Numbered from the stretch's first letter, positions 45,330-54,338 are shown. The stretch is 64,000 bases of DNA from Pseudoxanthomonas sp. 3HH-4 (GCF_006716465.1 NZ_VFPB01000004.1:1-64000); one strand, 5' to 3'. Notes: generated from the sequence alone by a model not told the origin. A program made the numbers and translations.

Positions 45330-45448
45330 GCGACAAGGATAAACGCTGGTCGCCATCGACGCTGCGGTCTGCCTGCGTCAGCCGGTCGCAGCCGGGTGGA
45401 GGGATTCCATGATGGAATGAGGCGGCCCCGTCGCCTGGAACCTCCCGC

Positions 45449-46750
45449 ATGGCCAGTTTCTGCTACTCCTGCACTGACATCTGGCGTCGAGCCATCCTGC
45501 TGGCCGCGGCGGGTCTCATCGCCGCATGCGCAGCGGAGGGCGACACGGAGAAGACGACGCAGGCCGGTGTGGTTCCTGTCGTCGAGGCCTGGCAGCCGCC
45601 TGCCCCCGCAGGCGCCGCGCAGCCGGACCTCGTGGCGACTCCCGACGGTGCATTGCTGCTGAGCTGGGTGGAGCCGATGGGCGAGGCGGGCCACCGCCTG
45701 CGCTTCAGCCGGCGTCCCGCGCCATCCGGGGACTGGGAGGCACCGCACACGATTGCCGAAGGCAGGAAGTGGTTCGTCAACTGGGCCGATACACCGCATG
45801 TCTATGCCCTGGCGGACGGCTCGCTGTGGGCGCACTGGCTGCGCAGCACGGGTCCCTCGCGCATGGACTACGGCATCGACCTGGTCCGTTCCGGCGACGG
45901 CGGCGCGACGTGGAGTGCACCGCAGCTGGTGCATCCGTCCGGCACGCCGGGAGACCATGGCTTCGTGACGTTCTGGCCGCAGGCGCACGACCGGCTCGGC
46001 ATTGCCTGGCTGGACAGTCGGCAGAAAGCCATCGATGGCGTGCATGCGCACCACGATGACGGTCACCATAGCGGCGGCGCCCCGATGATGCTGCGCGCCG
46101 CGCTCTACGGCGCAGAGACGAAGCAGGGCGGAGAGTGGCCATTGGACACGTCGACCTGCGATTGCTGTACCACGTCGTCCGCCGTGACGGATCGTGGCGT
46201 GGTGGTCGTCTACCGCGGGCGGAGTGACGGCGAGATCCGCGACACGCGCATCGTGCGCTTCGATGGCGAGCGTTGGACACCGCCGCGCGATGTGCATGCG
46301 GATGGCTGGCAGATCGCCGGATGCCCGGTCAACGGGCCGGTGACGGTGGCCGACGGTGCCGTGGTGTGGGTCGCCTGGTACACGGAAGCGGACGGTCTGC
46401 CGGAGCTTCGCGCCGCACGTTCCGACGATGCGGGTGATACGTTCGGTCCGCCGGTGACGCTGGCGAAGGGTGAGCAGGTGCTGGGTCGCCTGGGTCTGGC
46501 GTTCGGCGACGGCCACCTGCTGGTGAGCTGGCTGGAACAGTCGCCGGATGAGCGCCAGATGTTGATCCTCGGGCGCTACGACGGCGCGTGGCATCCGCTG
46601 CAGCGGGTCGAGGTCGCTACCTTGTCCGCGCGCGGGCGCGCCAGTGGGATTCCCCGATTGCAGTGGAGCGGCGATGCCGCGTGGCTTGCGTGGACCGATG
46701 TGGCCGGCGAAACGCCGCGCCTGAGCGGCGCACGCGTGGTGTTTCGCTGA
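45449..46750 (+). CDS. Sialidase-like beta-propeller lipoprotein with a CxCC motif
   Basis: A 433-residue exported protein; the leader ends LLAAAGLIAAC, a lipobox. The mature part has repeated Asp-box-like strands (SGDGGATWSAPQLV, SDDAGDTFGPPVTL), as in sialidase-fold beta-propellers. The catalytic set of true sialidases is not evident. A cysteine cluster, Cys237, Cys239 and Cys240 (TSTCDCCTTSS), plus a His-rich loop (HAHHDDGHHSGG) point to metal binding. It heads a plus-strand series with a DUF2946 protein, TonB receptor and copper chaperone, so a role in copper handling is inferred. Confidence 0.78.
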   Translation: MASFCYSCTDIWRRAILLAAAGLIAACAAEGDTEKTTQAGVVPVVEAWQPPAPAGAAQPDLVATPDGALLLSWVEPMGEAGHRLRFSRRPAPSGDWEAPHTIAEGRKWFVNWADTPHVYALADGSLWAHWLRSTGPSRMDYGIDLVRSGDGGATWSAPQLVHPSGTPGDHGFVTFWPQAHDRLGIAWLDSRQKAIDGVHAHHDDGHHSGGAPMMLRAALYGAETKQGGEWPLDTSTCDCCTTSSAVTDRGVVVVYRGRSDGEIRDTRIVRFDGERWTPPRDVHADGWQIAGCPVNGPVTVADGAVVWVAWYTEADGLPELRAARSDDAGDTFGPPVTLAKGEQVLGRLGLAFGDGHLLVSWLEQSPDERQMLILGRYDGAWHPLQRVEVATLSARGRASGIPRLQWSGDAAWLAWTDVAGETPRLSGARVVFR

Positions 46751-46806
46751 TGCGCAGGGATGCGACATTCCGTCGCACCTGACCCCTCCGCGCCGCTGCG
46801 ACTAGA

Positions 46807-47214
46807 ATGTCAGCCGTGATCCGATCGCACGCCTTCCTCCGACCGATGCTGCAGCTGGCCCTGTTGGCGGCGCTGCTGATGGCGTTCGCGCCGTCGGTCA
46901 CGCGTTGGGTGGCCAGCGCCGGCACGCAGGTGCTGACCGGCTGGACCGAGCTGTGCACCACCGATGGCATCAAGTGGGTCGACACCCGCGCGGAATCTCC
47001 GGTCGAAAAATCGCCATCGCCTGCCGGCATGCCGATGGGCGCCGATTGCGCGTATTGCACGTTGGCCGCTGCGCTGCCGTTGCTGCTGCTCTGCATCGCG
47101 TTGCTGTTCCCGCGTCTCTCCGGGCACGTCATCACACGCGCTGTAGCGCTTCCACACGCCAGGCGGCTGCGCCTGCGGGGTCTTGGCGGGCAAGGGCCGC
47201 CCATCCTGCTCTGA
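46807..47214 (+). CDS. DUF2946-like membrane protein
   Basis: 135 residues with an N-terminal hydrophobic segment (LQLALLAALLMAFAPSVT), a periplasmic loop containing Met and a CxxC (MPMGADCAYCTLA) and a second hydrophobic segment (LPLLLLCIALLF). DUF2946 proteins commonly accompany copper genes and carry such a cysteine pair. No Shine-Dalgarno sequence precedes the ATG. TAGAAT overlapping the start region may be a -10 box, in which case translation could begin at the GTG at 46816 on a leaderless transcript. It is 62 bases before the receptor gene. Confidence 0.8.
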   Translation: MSAVIRSHAFLRPMLQLALLAALLMAFAPSVTRWVASAGTQVLTGWTELCTTDGIKWVDTRAESPVEKSPSPAGMPMGADCAYCTLAAALPLLLLCIALLFPRLSGHVITRAVALPHARRLRLRGLGGQGPPILL

Positions 47215-47276
47215 ACCACAAGACCTTCCGTTGATCGTGCGGCCCGCGCGCCGTGTCCTTGTGCTTTGGAGTTCCC

Positions 47277-49478
47277 ATGTCCCTGTTTGTCTGCGTGGCG
47301 CCGCGTGCGTCATGCCTGTCCGTGGCCGTCGCCGCGGCTCTCTCGCTTTCCTTTTCCGCCCATGCGGCAGACAGCGTCGCGCCGCCCGATGGTTCCCGCG
47401 CCACCCAGCTCGATACGATCGAAGTCAAAGGCCACAAGGCCGACCTCGAACAGGCGGCCGGCACCGGCACGCGGCTTTCACTCAGCGTCATGGAAACGCC
47501 GGCGTCCGTCACGGTGATCGACCGCGGCACGCTGGACGCCCGTGGCGTGCGTACCACGCAGGAAGCCCTGGCCGGTATCCCGGGCTTGACCGTGGCTTCG
47601 CCGCCCGGTAACGGCAATGCGGTGACCTACCGTGGTTTTTCCGGCAGCCAGATCACCCAGCTGTTCAACGGCATCGACGTGCAGTACGCCAGCATCGCCG
47701 CGCGACCGGTCGATGCGTGGCAGTACGAGCGGGTGGAAGCCATCGGCGGTCCGTCGAGTTTCCTGTACGGTGCCGGTGCGGTCGGCGGCACGATCAACTA
47801 CGTCACGCGGCTGGCGCGGCTGGATCGCGACGAAGCCGCGGTGCAGGCGTCGTGGGGCTCATTCCGCGACGGCACGCTGGCAATGGGCGCCAATCTTCGC
47901 ATCGACGGCGAGGCTGCACGCCAGGCGATCCGGATCGACGCCAGCACGCGCGATGCCGAGAGCTGGATCGATGGCCAGGAACGCGAGGCGTCGACGCTGG
48001 CCGCATCGTGGCTGGTGCAATGGGCGCCCACGCTTCGCCACACGCTGGCCGTCGAATACCAGCAGGAAGACAGCCATCGTCCCTACTGGGGCACGCCCGT
48101 GCGCCAGCCGGCGACCGGCCGTCTGTCGGTGCTGCCGCAGACCATCGGTCACAACTACAACGTAGCGGATGGCTACTACGGGCAGGACGTACGATGGGCG
48201 CGCTCGCTGCTGGAGTGGACGCCGGGCGAGCACGACACCGTGCGCAACACGGTCTACCACTACGACGCCCTGCGCGATTACCGCAACGTCGAGAGCTATC
48301 GCCTGACGGTCGACAACGATGGCGTCATCCGCTCCGGCACGCTGCTGCAACGGCACGACCAGCAGGTCTACGGCAACCGGCTGGAGTGGAGCCACGATGG
48401 CATGCTGTTGGGCCTGCCGACGCAATGGGCGACGGGTCTGGATGTCAGCTACAACCGGCAGACGCGCTTTCCGTTGTCGCTGTCGGCCACGGTGGACACC
48501 GTGCCGCTCGACGCCGTGACGCCGGGACACTTCCTCGACGTGCCCGGCACCTCGATCGTCTACACGCCCGACCGCACCAACCGGCTGCACACGCAGGCGC
48601 TGTACCTGGAGAACCTGACCGAGCTGACGCCTTCGCTGTCGCTGCTGACCGGACTGCGCCGCGACCGCATCGTGCTGGATGTAGTGAACCACCGCGCGGT
48701 CACCGCCACCAATCCCGCGCGCTTCGAGCGCGAGTACACGCCCACCACGGGACGTGTCGCGCTGAACTGGGCCATCGCGCCGCAGGCGAGCGTGTATGCG
48801 CAGTACAGCACCGCGGCCGATCCGCCTGCGGGCATCCTCAGCACCGCCAACTTCGCCACGCTGCGCGATTTCGATCTGACCACGGGACGGCAGGGCGAGA
48901 TTGGCGCGAAGCTCCAGTCACGCGACGCGCGCCATTTCGCCACGCTGGCCGCGTATCGCATCGTACGGCGGAACCTCGCCATCACCGATCCCGCCAATCC
49001 GGGGCAGACGCTGCCGGTGGGCCAGCAGTCCTCGCGGGGCATCGAAGCGACGTTCGGCTGGCGACCGCTGGAGGCGCTGAAGGTCGAGGGCAACCTGGCC
49101 TGGGTGGATGCCACGCTCGATGATTTCTACGAAAACGTCGGCGGCGTGCCGGTGTCGCGCGCCGGCAATCGCCCCACCAACACGCCCTCGCGCGTGGGCA
49201 ACCTGTGGGTGGACTACGCGTTCGGCCCGCGCTGGTCGGCGGGCCTGGATGTCCGCGGCGTCTCATCGCGCTACGCCAACGCCGCCAACACGCTGTGGAC
49301 CGCCGGTTATGCCACCTGGGGCGCGCACCTGGGCTTCAAGTGGAACGCCAGCACGGAGCTGACCATTCGTGGCCGCAACCTCGGCGACCGCACCCACGTG
49401 GTGTACGCGCTGGGCAGCACGATGGCCTACCTTGGCGATCCGCGCAGCTGGGACGTCGTGCTGCGCAAGACCTTTTGA
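47277..49478 (+). CDS. TonB-dependent outer-membrane receptor
   Basis: A 733-residue receptor with a signal peptide (SVAVAAALSLSFSAHA), a TonB-box region (QLDTIEVKG), a plug domain (ETPASVTVIDRGTLDARG, TYRGFSGSQITQLFNGIDV, EAIGGPSSFLYGAGAVGGTINYVTR) and a 22-strand barrel ending in F (WDVVLRKTF). Sequence type resembles siderophore receptors such as FhuE, but there are no siderophore genes nearby and a PCu(A)C chaperone follows, so copper or a copper complex is the likely cargo (inference). GGAG precedes the ATG at 47277; the next small gene starts 23 bases after the stop. Confidence 0.92.
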   Translation: MSLFVCVAPRASCLSVAVAAALSLSFSAHAADSVAPPDGSRATQLDTIEVKGHKADLEQAAGTGTRLSLSVMETPASVTVIDRGTLDARGVRTTQEALAGIPGLTVASPPGNGNAVTYRGFSGSQITQLFNGIDVQYASIAARPVDAWQYERVEAIGGPSSFLYGAGAVGGTINYVTRLARLDRDEAAVQASWGSFRDGTLAMGANLRIDGEAARQAIRIDASTRDAESWIDGQEREASTLAASWLVQWAPTLRHTLAVEYQQEDSHRPYWGTPVRQPATGRLSVLPQTIGHNYNVADGYYGQDVRWARSLLEWTPGEHDTVRNTVYHYDALRDYRNVESYRLTVDNDGVIRSGTLLQRHDQQVYGNRLEWSHDGMLLGLPTQWATGLDVSYNRQTRFPLSLSATVDTVPLDAVTPGHFLDVPGTSIVYTPDRTNRLHTQALYLENLTELTPSLSLLTGLRRDRIVLDVVNHRAVTATNPARFEREYTPTTGRVALNWAIAPQASVYAQYSTAADPPAGILSTANFATLRDFDLTTGRQGEIGAKLQSRDARHFATLAAYRIVRRNLAITDPANPGQTLPVGQQSSRGIEATFGWRPLEALKVEGNLAWVDATLDDFYENVGGVPVSRAGNRPTNTPSRVGNLWVDYAFGPRWSAGLDVRGVSSRYANAANTLWTAGYATWGAHLGFKWNASTELTIRGRNLGDRTHVVYALGSTMAYLGDPRSWDVVLRKTF

Positions 49479-49500
49479 GTGCGGCGACCAGGAGATTCCC

Positions 49501-49656
49501 ATGAGCACGATCTTCTTCCTCGGTGTTGGCAGCTGGCTGATCGCGTGGGCATCCGCGCTCGGCCTTCAGTGGCTCGCACGGGCGGCCGTGGCCGCACGTC
49601 CGCTGACGTTGTTCGACACCCCTTCATCCGCATCCGATATGGAGACGACGACATGA
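49501..49656 (+). CDS. 51-residue membrane microprotein
   Basis: Starts at an ATG with AGGAGA at ideal spacing. It encodes one membrane segment (FFLGVGSWLIAWASALGLQWLA), a positively charged boundary and a short hydrophilic tail. It overlaps the PCu(A)C gene by ATGA, so it is almost certainly translated and coupled to it. No family is recognised. It could assist the receptor or the chaperone at the inner membrane, by position only. Confidence 0.7.
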   Translation: MSTIFFLGVGSWLIAWASALGLQWLARAAVAARPLTLFDTPSSASDMETTT

Positions 49657-50135
49657 AACTTCCTCTTGCCAGCCTGCTGGCCCTGCTGCTGGCGGCATGC
49701 CAGCCCACGCCGCAAGGTGCTGCCGGTGACGGCGGACATGCCAGCGGCATCTCCGTGGCGTCACCCTGGTTGCGCGAGACGCCGCCCGGTGCGCCTGTCG
49801 TGGGCGGCTTCCTCACCTTGCAGAATCCATCGTCGGGCGACGACAGGCTGCTGGCGGTCGAAAGTGCATTGGCGCAGCGGATAGAGATCCACGCGATGCG
49901 GGACGAGGGTGGCGTGGCCCGCATGCGCGAACTGGCCGACGGCCTGCCGCTGCCTGGCGGTGCCACGGTCGAACTGCAGCCGGGCGGTCACCACCTGATG
50001 TTCATCCAGCCGCAGCGTCCGCTGCAGGCGGGCGAACACGTGGAAGCCACGTTGGTCTTCGAACGTGCCGGACGCGTACCCGTCACGTTCGAGGTCCGGC
50101 CGCTCAGTGCGTCGGGCGCATCGCCGCATCACTGA
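49653..50135 (+). CDS. PCu(A)C-type periplasmic copper chaperone
   Basis: A 160-residue lipoprotein (LASLLALLLAACQ) with the PCu(A)C/DUF461 domain. The copper-binding ligands His80-x-Met82, Met91 and His114-x-Met116 (IEIHAM, VARMREL, GGHHLMFI) follow the H(M)x10Mx21HxM pattern within one residue. Such proteins deliver Cu(I) to the CuA or CuB sites of cytochrome oxidases. It is the last clear gene of the copper-linked series and overlaps the microprotein gene. Confidence 0.92.
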   Translation: MKLPLASLLALLLAACQPTPQGAAGDGGHASGISVASPWLRETPPGAPVVGGFLTLQNPSSGDDRLLAVESALAQRIEIHAMRDEGGVARMRELADGLPLPGGATVELQPGGHHLMFIQPQRPLQAGEHVEATLVFERAGRVPVTFEVRPLSASGASPHH

Positions 50136-50137
50136 CG

Positions 50138-50340
50138 TGCGCGACCTGCGCGCGCTGGACCTGGAACCGATCGCGTCGTCGCTGCTGGTTCCCCGCCAGG
50201 GACCGGCGCGATCGGTCGCGGCCAAGGGCAAGGGCGATGGCGCGAAAGGCGGGGGACGCCAGGGTGGTGGCGGTGGTGCGCGCGGCGCAGGCGTGGGCGT
50301 CGGGGCGACGGTCGATCCGGACCGCGAGCCGTCACGCTGA
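50138..50340 (+). CDS. Possible small glycine-rich protein
   Basis: A GTG two bases after the copper chaperone stop opens a 67-codon frame (RDLRALDLEPIASSLLVP, then a Gly-rich tract) to a TGA at 50338-50340, four bases before the RegA stop on the other strand. Third positions are G/C-rich as in genes, but there is no ribosome site and the Gly tract is low complexity. It may be real, a remnant, or chance. Confidence 0.3.
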
Positions 50341-50343
50341 CGG

Positions 50344-50895
50344 CTACTCGTCGATCCAGCGCCGTTCGGGCCCCGGTCGTTTGGCCAGCTTGCGCTGCAG
50401 CGATCGCCGGTGCATGCCCAGCAGGCGTGCGGCGGCGGAGATGTTGCCTTCGGTTTCGGCGAGCGCCTGCTGGATGTGTTCCCACTCCAGCCGGCTGAGC
50501 GGGGTCATGGTGTCGTCGGTGGCGCTGGTGTCTTCCGCAGCGGCGGGCGCTTCCAGCCCAAGCGCACGCAGGATGGTCGGCACCGTCGCCGGTTTCGGCA
50601 GGTAATCGTCCGCGCCGCGCTTGATCGACTCCACGGCGGTGGCGACGCTGGCGTAACCGGTTACCAGCAGGATCTGCATGTCGGCGCGCAGCGCACGCAA
50701 TGGCTCGATCAGGGCCAGGCCGGAATCGCTGCCGAGCTTCAAGTCGACCAGGGCGAAGTCGGGCTGGTACTCGCGTGCCCGCGCAATCGCGCTGGCGGCA
50801 TCCAGCGCGATTTCGGTCTCGATGCCCTTGCGCGCCAGGCTGCGCTGCAGTGTGCGCGCATACAGTTCGTCGTCGTCGACTAGCAGGCCTTTCAT
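50344..50895 (-). CDS. regA: RegA/ActR-family response regulator
   Basis: About 183 residues: a receiver with phosphoacceptor Asp51 (FALVDLKLGSDSG) and the Lys of YLPKPA, a Pro/Ala linker, and a C-terminal Fis-type helix-turn-helix (GNISAAARLLGMHRRSLQRKL) that is characteristic of RegA/PrrA/ActR. It controls genes for respiration and redox balance when phosphorylated by RegB. The ATG at 50895 starts MKGLLVDDDE; an ATG at 50925 would overlap the kinase gene. It is in an operon with the kinase. Confidence 0.9.
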   Translation of the reverse strand: MKGLLVDDDELYARTLQRSLARKGIETEIALDAASAIARAREYQPDFALVDLKLGSDSGLALIEPLRALRADMQILLVTGYASVATAVESIKRGADDYLPKPATVPTILRALGLEAPAAAEDTSATDDTMTPLSRLEWEHIQQALAETEGNISAAARLLGMHRRSLQRKLAKRPGPERRWIDE

Positions 50896-50908
50896 CGGAT
50901 GTTTCTCG

Positions 50909-52144
50909 TCAAGGAGTTTCGTCATGGGCCGCCACCGGCAGGCGGAACTGCACCTGCACGCCCTTCGGCGGCACGGCGCGCATGGTCATGCGCCCACCCA
51001 GCCGTTCGATGGTGGCATGCGACAGGGCCAGGCCCACGCCCATGCCTTCGGGCTTGCTGGTGCGGAAAAGCTGTTCGGACTGGAACGGCAGAGCCTCGTG
51101 GAAGCCATTGCCGTAATCGCGCACGGTGCCCACCAGTTCGTTGCCCTCGCAGCGCAGGTCCAGGTCCACGCGCTGCGAGCCCGCCTGGCGGCTGGCGTCG
51201 GCGGCATTGTTCAGCAGCGCCTGCAGCAGGTGGCCGGTGGAGGCGTCGGTCGCCAGCCATGGCGGCAGCGCGCCGGTGCGCTGCAGTTCCACCGTGGGGC
51301 GGACCAGTTGCCAGCGCTGCGCGACCTCGTCCAGGTCGACGCGCTGGCGCACGCCCATGTCGGCCGACGCGGCGAGCGCGCGCACGCGGTCGCGGCACAG
51401 GTCGATCAGTTGGCGCATGGTACCGGCGTCCTCGCGGATGTCGGGTTCGCTCGCATGCTCGCGGATGTCCTCGGTCAGCAACGTCATCGTCGCCAGCGGG
51501 GTATTGAGTTCGTGCGCGACCGCTGCCGCGTGCGTAGCCAGCGCCACGATGCCCTCGTTGCGCGCAAAGCGCTCGCGCAGACGGGCCAGTTCCTGTTCGC
51601 GCAAGCGCAGCGCGGCCACCAACCGCGTGGAGAAGTACAGCACCACGCCGGCCGACAGCACGAAGTTCACCGCCATGCCCCACAGATGCACGTTGAAGCT
51701 GTTGCCATGCAGGTGCGGCAAGGGGCGTCCGAACACCGCCGTCAGAATGTAGCCGAGCAGGCAGGCCACCCCGGTGGCCAGTACCCAGCGCAACGGCAGG
51801 GCCAGGGCGGAGACGGCGATCAGAAGCAGGAACATCGAGCTGAACGGGTTGCCGATGCCGCCGCTCCAGGCGACGAGCCAGGACAGCACCGCCACGTCCA
51901 CCAGCATGTGGGCGAAAGCCTCGGCCGGCGCCTCCTCTCCGGGGCGATGGCTGCGCCACGTGGCGTAGACGTTGAACAGCGCAAGCGCGCCGATACCGCC
52001 CCACAACGGCCAGCGGGGCAGGGCGATGCCGAGCGGGCCCAGCGCCACCAGTACCGTCACCGCCTGGCCCACGATGGCCACCCAGCGCAGGTTGCACAGC
52101 GTGCGCAGGAACGACGGCGTGGTGATGAAGAGGGTATTGGGCAT
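50909..52144 (-). CDS. regB: RegB/ActS-family redox sensor histidine kinase
   Basis: A 411-residue kinase with about six membrane helices (residues 20-175), the H-box [13 protein letters not shown] (His211), N-box NNAADASRQ and a G-rich ATP lid ending in [16 protein letters not shown]. Two RegB hallmarks are kept: the ubiquinone-site motif GGIGNPF (95-101) and Cys250 in the dimerisation helix ([11 protein letters not shown]), the position of the redox-active cysteine. It therefore probably reads the quinone or thiol redox state. It is upstream of regA and opposite in direction to the copper gene series. Confidence 0.93.
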   Translation of the reverse strand: MPNTLFITTPSFLRTLCNLRWVAIVGQAVTVLVALGPLGIALPRWPLWGGIGALALFNVYATWRSHRPGEEAPAEAFAHMLVDVAVLSWLVAWSGGIGNPFSSMFLLLIAVSALALPLRWVLATGVACLLGYILTAVFGRPLPHLHGNSFNVHLWGMAVNFVLSAGVVLYFSTRLVAALRLREQELARLRERFARNEGIVALATHAAAVAHELNTPLATMTLLTEDIREHASEPDIREDAGTMRQLIDLCRDRVRALAASADMGVRQRVDLDEVAQRWQLVRPTVELQRTGALPPWLATDASTGHLLQALLNNAADASRQAGSQRVDLDLRCEGNELVGTVRDYGNGFHEALPFQSEQLFRTSKPEGMGVGLALSHATIERLGGRMTMRAVPPKGVQVQFRLPVAAHDETP

Positions 52145-52215
52145 GGCGACATGCTAGTGCAAGCGAGTCCGGGCGGCCTGCGGCATCGCGTCGCAGGCGG
52201 GACGGGCGCCCACGC

Positions 52216-52221
52216 TACAAT
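52216..52221 (+). promoter_or_regulatory. Candidate -10 box of a leaderless ispG transcript
   Basis: TACAAT ends 6 bases before the ispG ATG, so transcription would begin at or next to the A of the start codon. No Shine-Dalgarno sequence is present upstream of that ATG, which is consistent. A -35 box is not obvious. Confidence 0.4.
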
Positions 52222-52227
52222 GCCCGC

Positions 52228-53493
52228 ATGCACGACGCCGTCACCCGCCCCACGCCCCCCACCGACGCCGCGCCCTGGCCGCGCCGCATCACCCAGGCTG
52301 TCCAGATCGGCAACGCCGTCGTCGGCGGCGGCCGCCCGGTGGTGGTGCAGTCGATGACCAATACCGACACCGCCGACATCGCCGGCAGCGTGAAGCAGGT
52401 GGCCGAACTCTGGCGCGCCGGCTCGGAGATGGTCCGGCTGACCGTCAACAATCCCGAGTCCGCCGCCGCCATCCCACGCATCCGCGACAAGCTTGAGATG
52501 ATGGGCGTGTCGGTGCCGCTGATCGGCGACTTCCACTACAACGGCCATCAGCTGCTGGCGGGCGAACCGGCCTGTGCCGAGGCGCTGGCCAAGTACCGCA
52601 TCAATCCGGGCAACGTCGGGTTCGGCAAGAAGCGCGACACCCAGTTCGCGCAGCTGATCGAATTCGCCATCCGCTACGGCAAGCCGGTGCGCATCGGTGC
52701 GAACTGGGGCTCGCTGGACCAGGCGCTGGCCGCACAGCTGATGGACGAGAACCACACGCGCGAGACGCCATGGGATGCCGGCCGCGTGCTGCGCGAGGCG
52801 CTGATCCGCTCGGCGGTGGATTCGGCCGAACGTGCCGTCGAGATCGGCCTGCCGCGCGACCGCATCGTGCTGTCGGCCAAGGTCAGCGGCGTGCAGGAAT
52901 TGATCGCCGTCTACCGCGACATGGCCAGCCGTACCGACTTCGCCCTGCACCTGGGCCTGACCGAGGCCGGCATCGGCAGCAAGGGCATCGTCGCCTCGAG
53001 CGCCGCGCTGGCGGTGTTACTGCAGGAAGGCATCGGCGACACCATCCGCATCTCGCTGACGCCGGAACCCGGGCAGTCCCGCACGCAGGAAGTCATCGTG
53101 GCGCAGGAACTGCTGCAGACCACCGGCCTGCGTGCGTTCACGCCGATGGTCACCGCGTGCCCCGGCTGCGGCCGCACCACCTCCGAATTCTTCCAGGAAC
53201 TGGCCAAGGTCGTGCAGGAGCACGTGCGCGGCAAGATGCCGGAATGGAAGGTCACCCATCCCGGCGCCGAGAACATGACGCTGGCGGTGATGGGCTGCGT
53301 GGTGAACGGGCCGGGTGAGTCGCGCCACGCCAACATCGGCATCTCGCTGCCGGGTACGGGCGAAGCACCGGCGGCGCCGGTTTTCGTCGATGGCGAGAAG
53401 AAGATCACCCTGCGCGGCGAGAACATCGCGCACGAGTTCGTCGCCCTGATCGACGACTATGTCGAGGCCAAGTACGCGCGTGCTGCCGGCTGA
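52228..53493 (+). CDS. ispG: 4-hydroxy-3-methylbut-2-en-1-yl diphosphate synthase (IspG/GcpE)
   Basis: A 421-residue iron-sulfur enzyme of the MEP isoprenoid pathway: [40 protein letters not shown], and the [4Fe-4S] ligands in TACPGCGRT and [11 protein letters not shown]. It reduces methylerythritol cyclodiphosphate to HMBPP. Length and motifs are those of the proteobacterial class. It appears to be transcribed without a leader. The following PAP2 gene overlaps its end or starts within its last codons. Confidence 0.96.
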   Translation: MHDAVTRPTPPTDAAPWPRRITQAVQIGNAVVGGGRPVVVQSMTNTDTADIAGSVKQVAELWRAGSEMVRLTVNNPESAAAIPRIRDKLEMMGVSVPLIGDFHYNGHQLLAGEPACAEALAKYRINPGNVGFGKKRDTQFAQLIEFAIRYGKPVRIGANWGSLDQALAAQLMDENHTRETPWDAGRVLREALIRSAVDSAERAVEIGLPRDRIVLSAKVSGVQELIAVYRDMASRTDFALHLGLTEAGIGSKGIVASSAALAVLLQEGIGDTIRISLTPEPGQSRTQEVIVAQELLQTTGLRAFTPMVTACPGCGRTTSEFFQELAKVVQEHVRGKMPEWKVTHPGAENMTLAVMGCVVNGPGESRHANIGISLPGTGEAPAAPVFVDGEKKITLRGENIAHEFVALIDDYVEAKYARAAG

Positions 53494-54169
53494 CACGCTG
53501 GCGAACGGCCGGCGCTTCATCGCCGGCCTGTTCCGCGAACACGGCGGGCGCCTGGTCCTGCTGTTCCTCTGCCTGCTGGCGCCGTTGTGGCTGTTCGTCG
53601 AACTGGCCGACGAAGTGCACGAGCTCGAGGCCTTCTACTTCGATGATCCGCTGCTGTGGCGTGCGCACGCGCTGGCCGGCCCTGCGCTGGACCGGTTCTT
53701 CGTCCTGATGTCGGCGATCGGTTACCAATGGGGCGTTGTGCCCGTCGATATCGCGCTGACCATGGCCCTACTGATCGCAAGGCGCTGGCGCGAGGCCACC
53801 TTCGCGGGGGTGTCTTTCGCCGGCTCGGCCCTGCTGAACCTGGCCACCAAGCAGTTCTTCCAGCGTGACCGTCCCAGCCTGTGGGAGCCCATCGCGCCGG
53901 AGCACACCTTCAGCTTCCCCAGCGGCCACGCGATGGGGTCGGCGACGCTGGCGATGGCGGTCGTGCTGCTGTGCTGGCATACCCGTTTCCGCTGGCTGGT
54001 GGCCGGGCTGGCCGTGCTGTTCACGCTGACCGTCGGCGCCTCACGCATCTACCTGGGCGTGCATTATCCGTCCGACATCCTCGGCGGCTGGGCTGCAGGC
54101 ATCGCCTGGGTCTCGGGCGTTTACCTGGTGCTGTACCGCATCCGCGAGCGGCCGTGGCAGGTGCGGTGA
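53459..54169 (+). CDS. PAP2-family membrane phosphatase
   Basis: A 236-residue protein with five to six membrane segments and the three acid-phosphatase motifs in order: [18 protein letters not shown] and [12 protein letters not shown]. Members dephosphorylate undecaprenyl pyrophosphate (BacA-independent UppP), phosphatidylglycerol phosphate or phosphatidate. The ATG at 53459 overlaps ispG by 35 bases; a GTG at 53480 is an alternative start. Overlap with an isoprenoid gene fits an undecaprenyl-phosphate role, which is inference. Confidence 0.88.
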   Translation: MSRPSTRVLPADTLANGRRFIAGLFREHGGRLVLLFLCLLAPLWLFVELADEVHELEAFYFDDPLLWRAHALAGPALDRFFVLMSAIGYQWGVVPVDIALTMALLIARRWREATFAGVSFAGSALLNLATKQFFQRDRPSLWEPIAPEHTFSFPSGHAMGSATLAMAVVLLCWHTRFRWLVAGLAVLFTLTVGASRIYLGVHYPSDILGGWAAGIAWVSGVYLVLYRIRERPWQVR

Positions 54170-54184
54170 TTGCGCCGCACTTCA

Positions 54185-54327
54185 TGTAGGAGCGACGTAA
54201 GTCGCGACTGCAGCAGCGACAAGCCCCGGTCCTCAGACGAAAGACCAGGGTGGTTCCGACGCTACGAAATGCACGGCATGGATCATGACGCTGACGGTGT
54301 GCGGTCGCGACTCACGTCGCTCCTACA
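54185..54327. repeat. REP doublet (TGTAGGAGCGACG type)
   Basis: TGTAGGAGCGACGTAAGTCG begins at 54185 (24-base unit to 54208), and the same 24-base unit with one mismatch recurs inverted at 54304-54327. Each unit has the GTAG head and an internal hairpin (GCGAC/GTCGC) of repetitive extragenic palindromes, and the pair has the head-to-head layout of a BIME. It fills most of the gap between the PAP2 gene and the convergent gene at 54339. Confidence 0.8.
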
Positions 54328-54338
54328 GAAGCGCAATC

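Noticed and set aside
43797-45662. Plus-strand frame opposite xseA
   Set aside because: xseA is unmistakable on the minus strand; the frame merely lacks stops.
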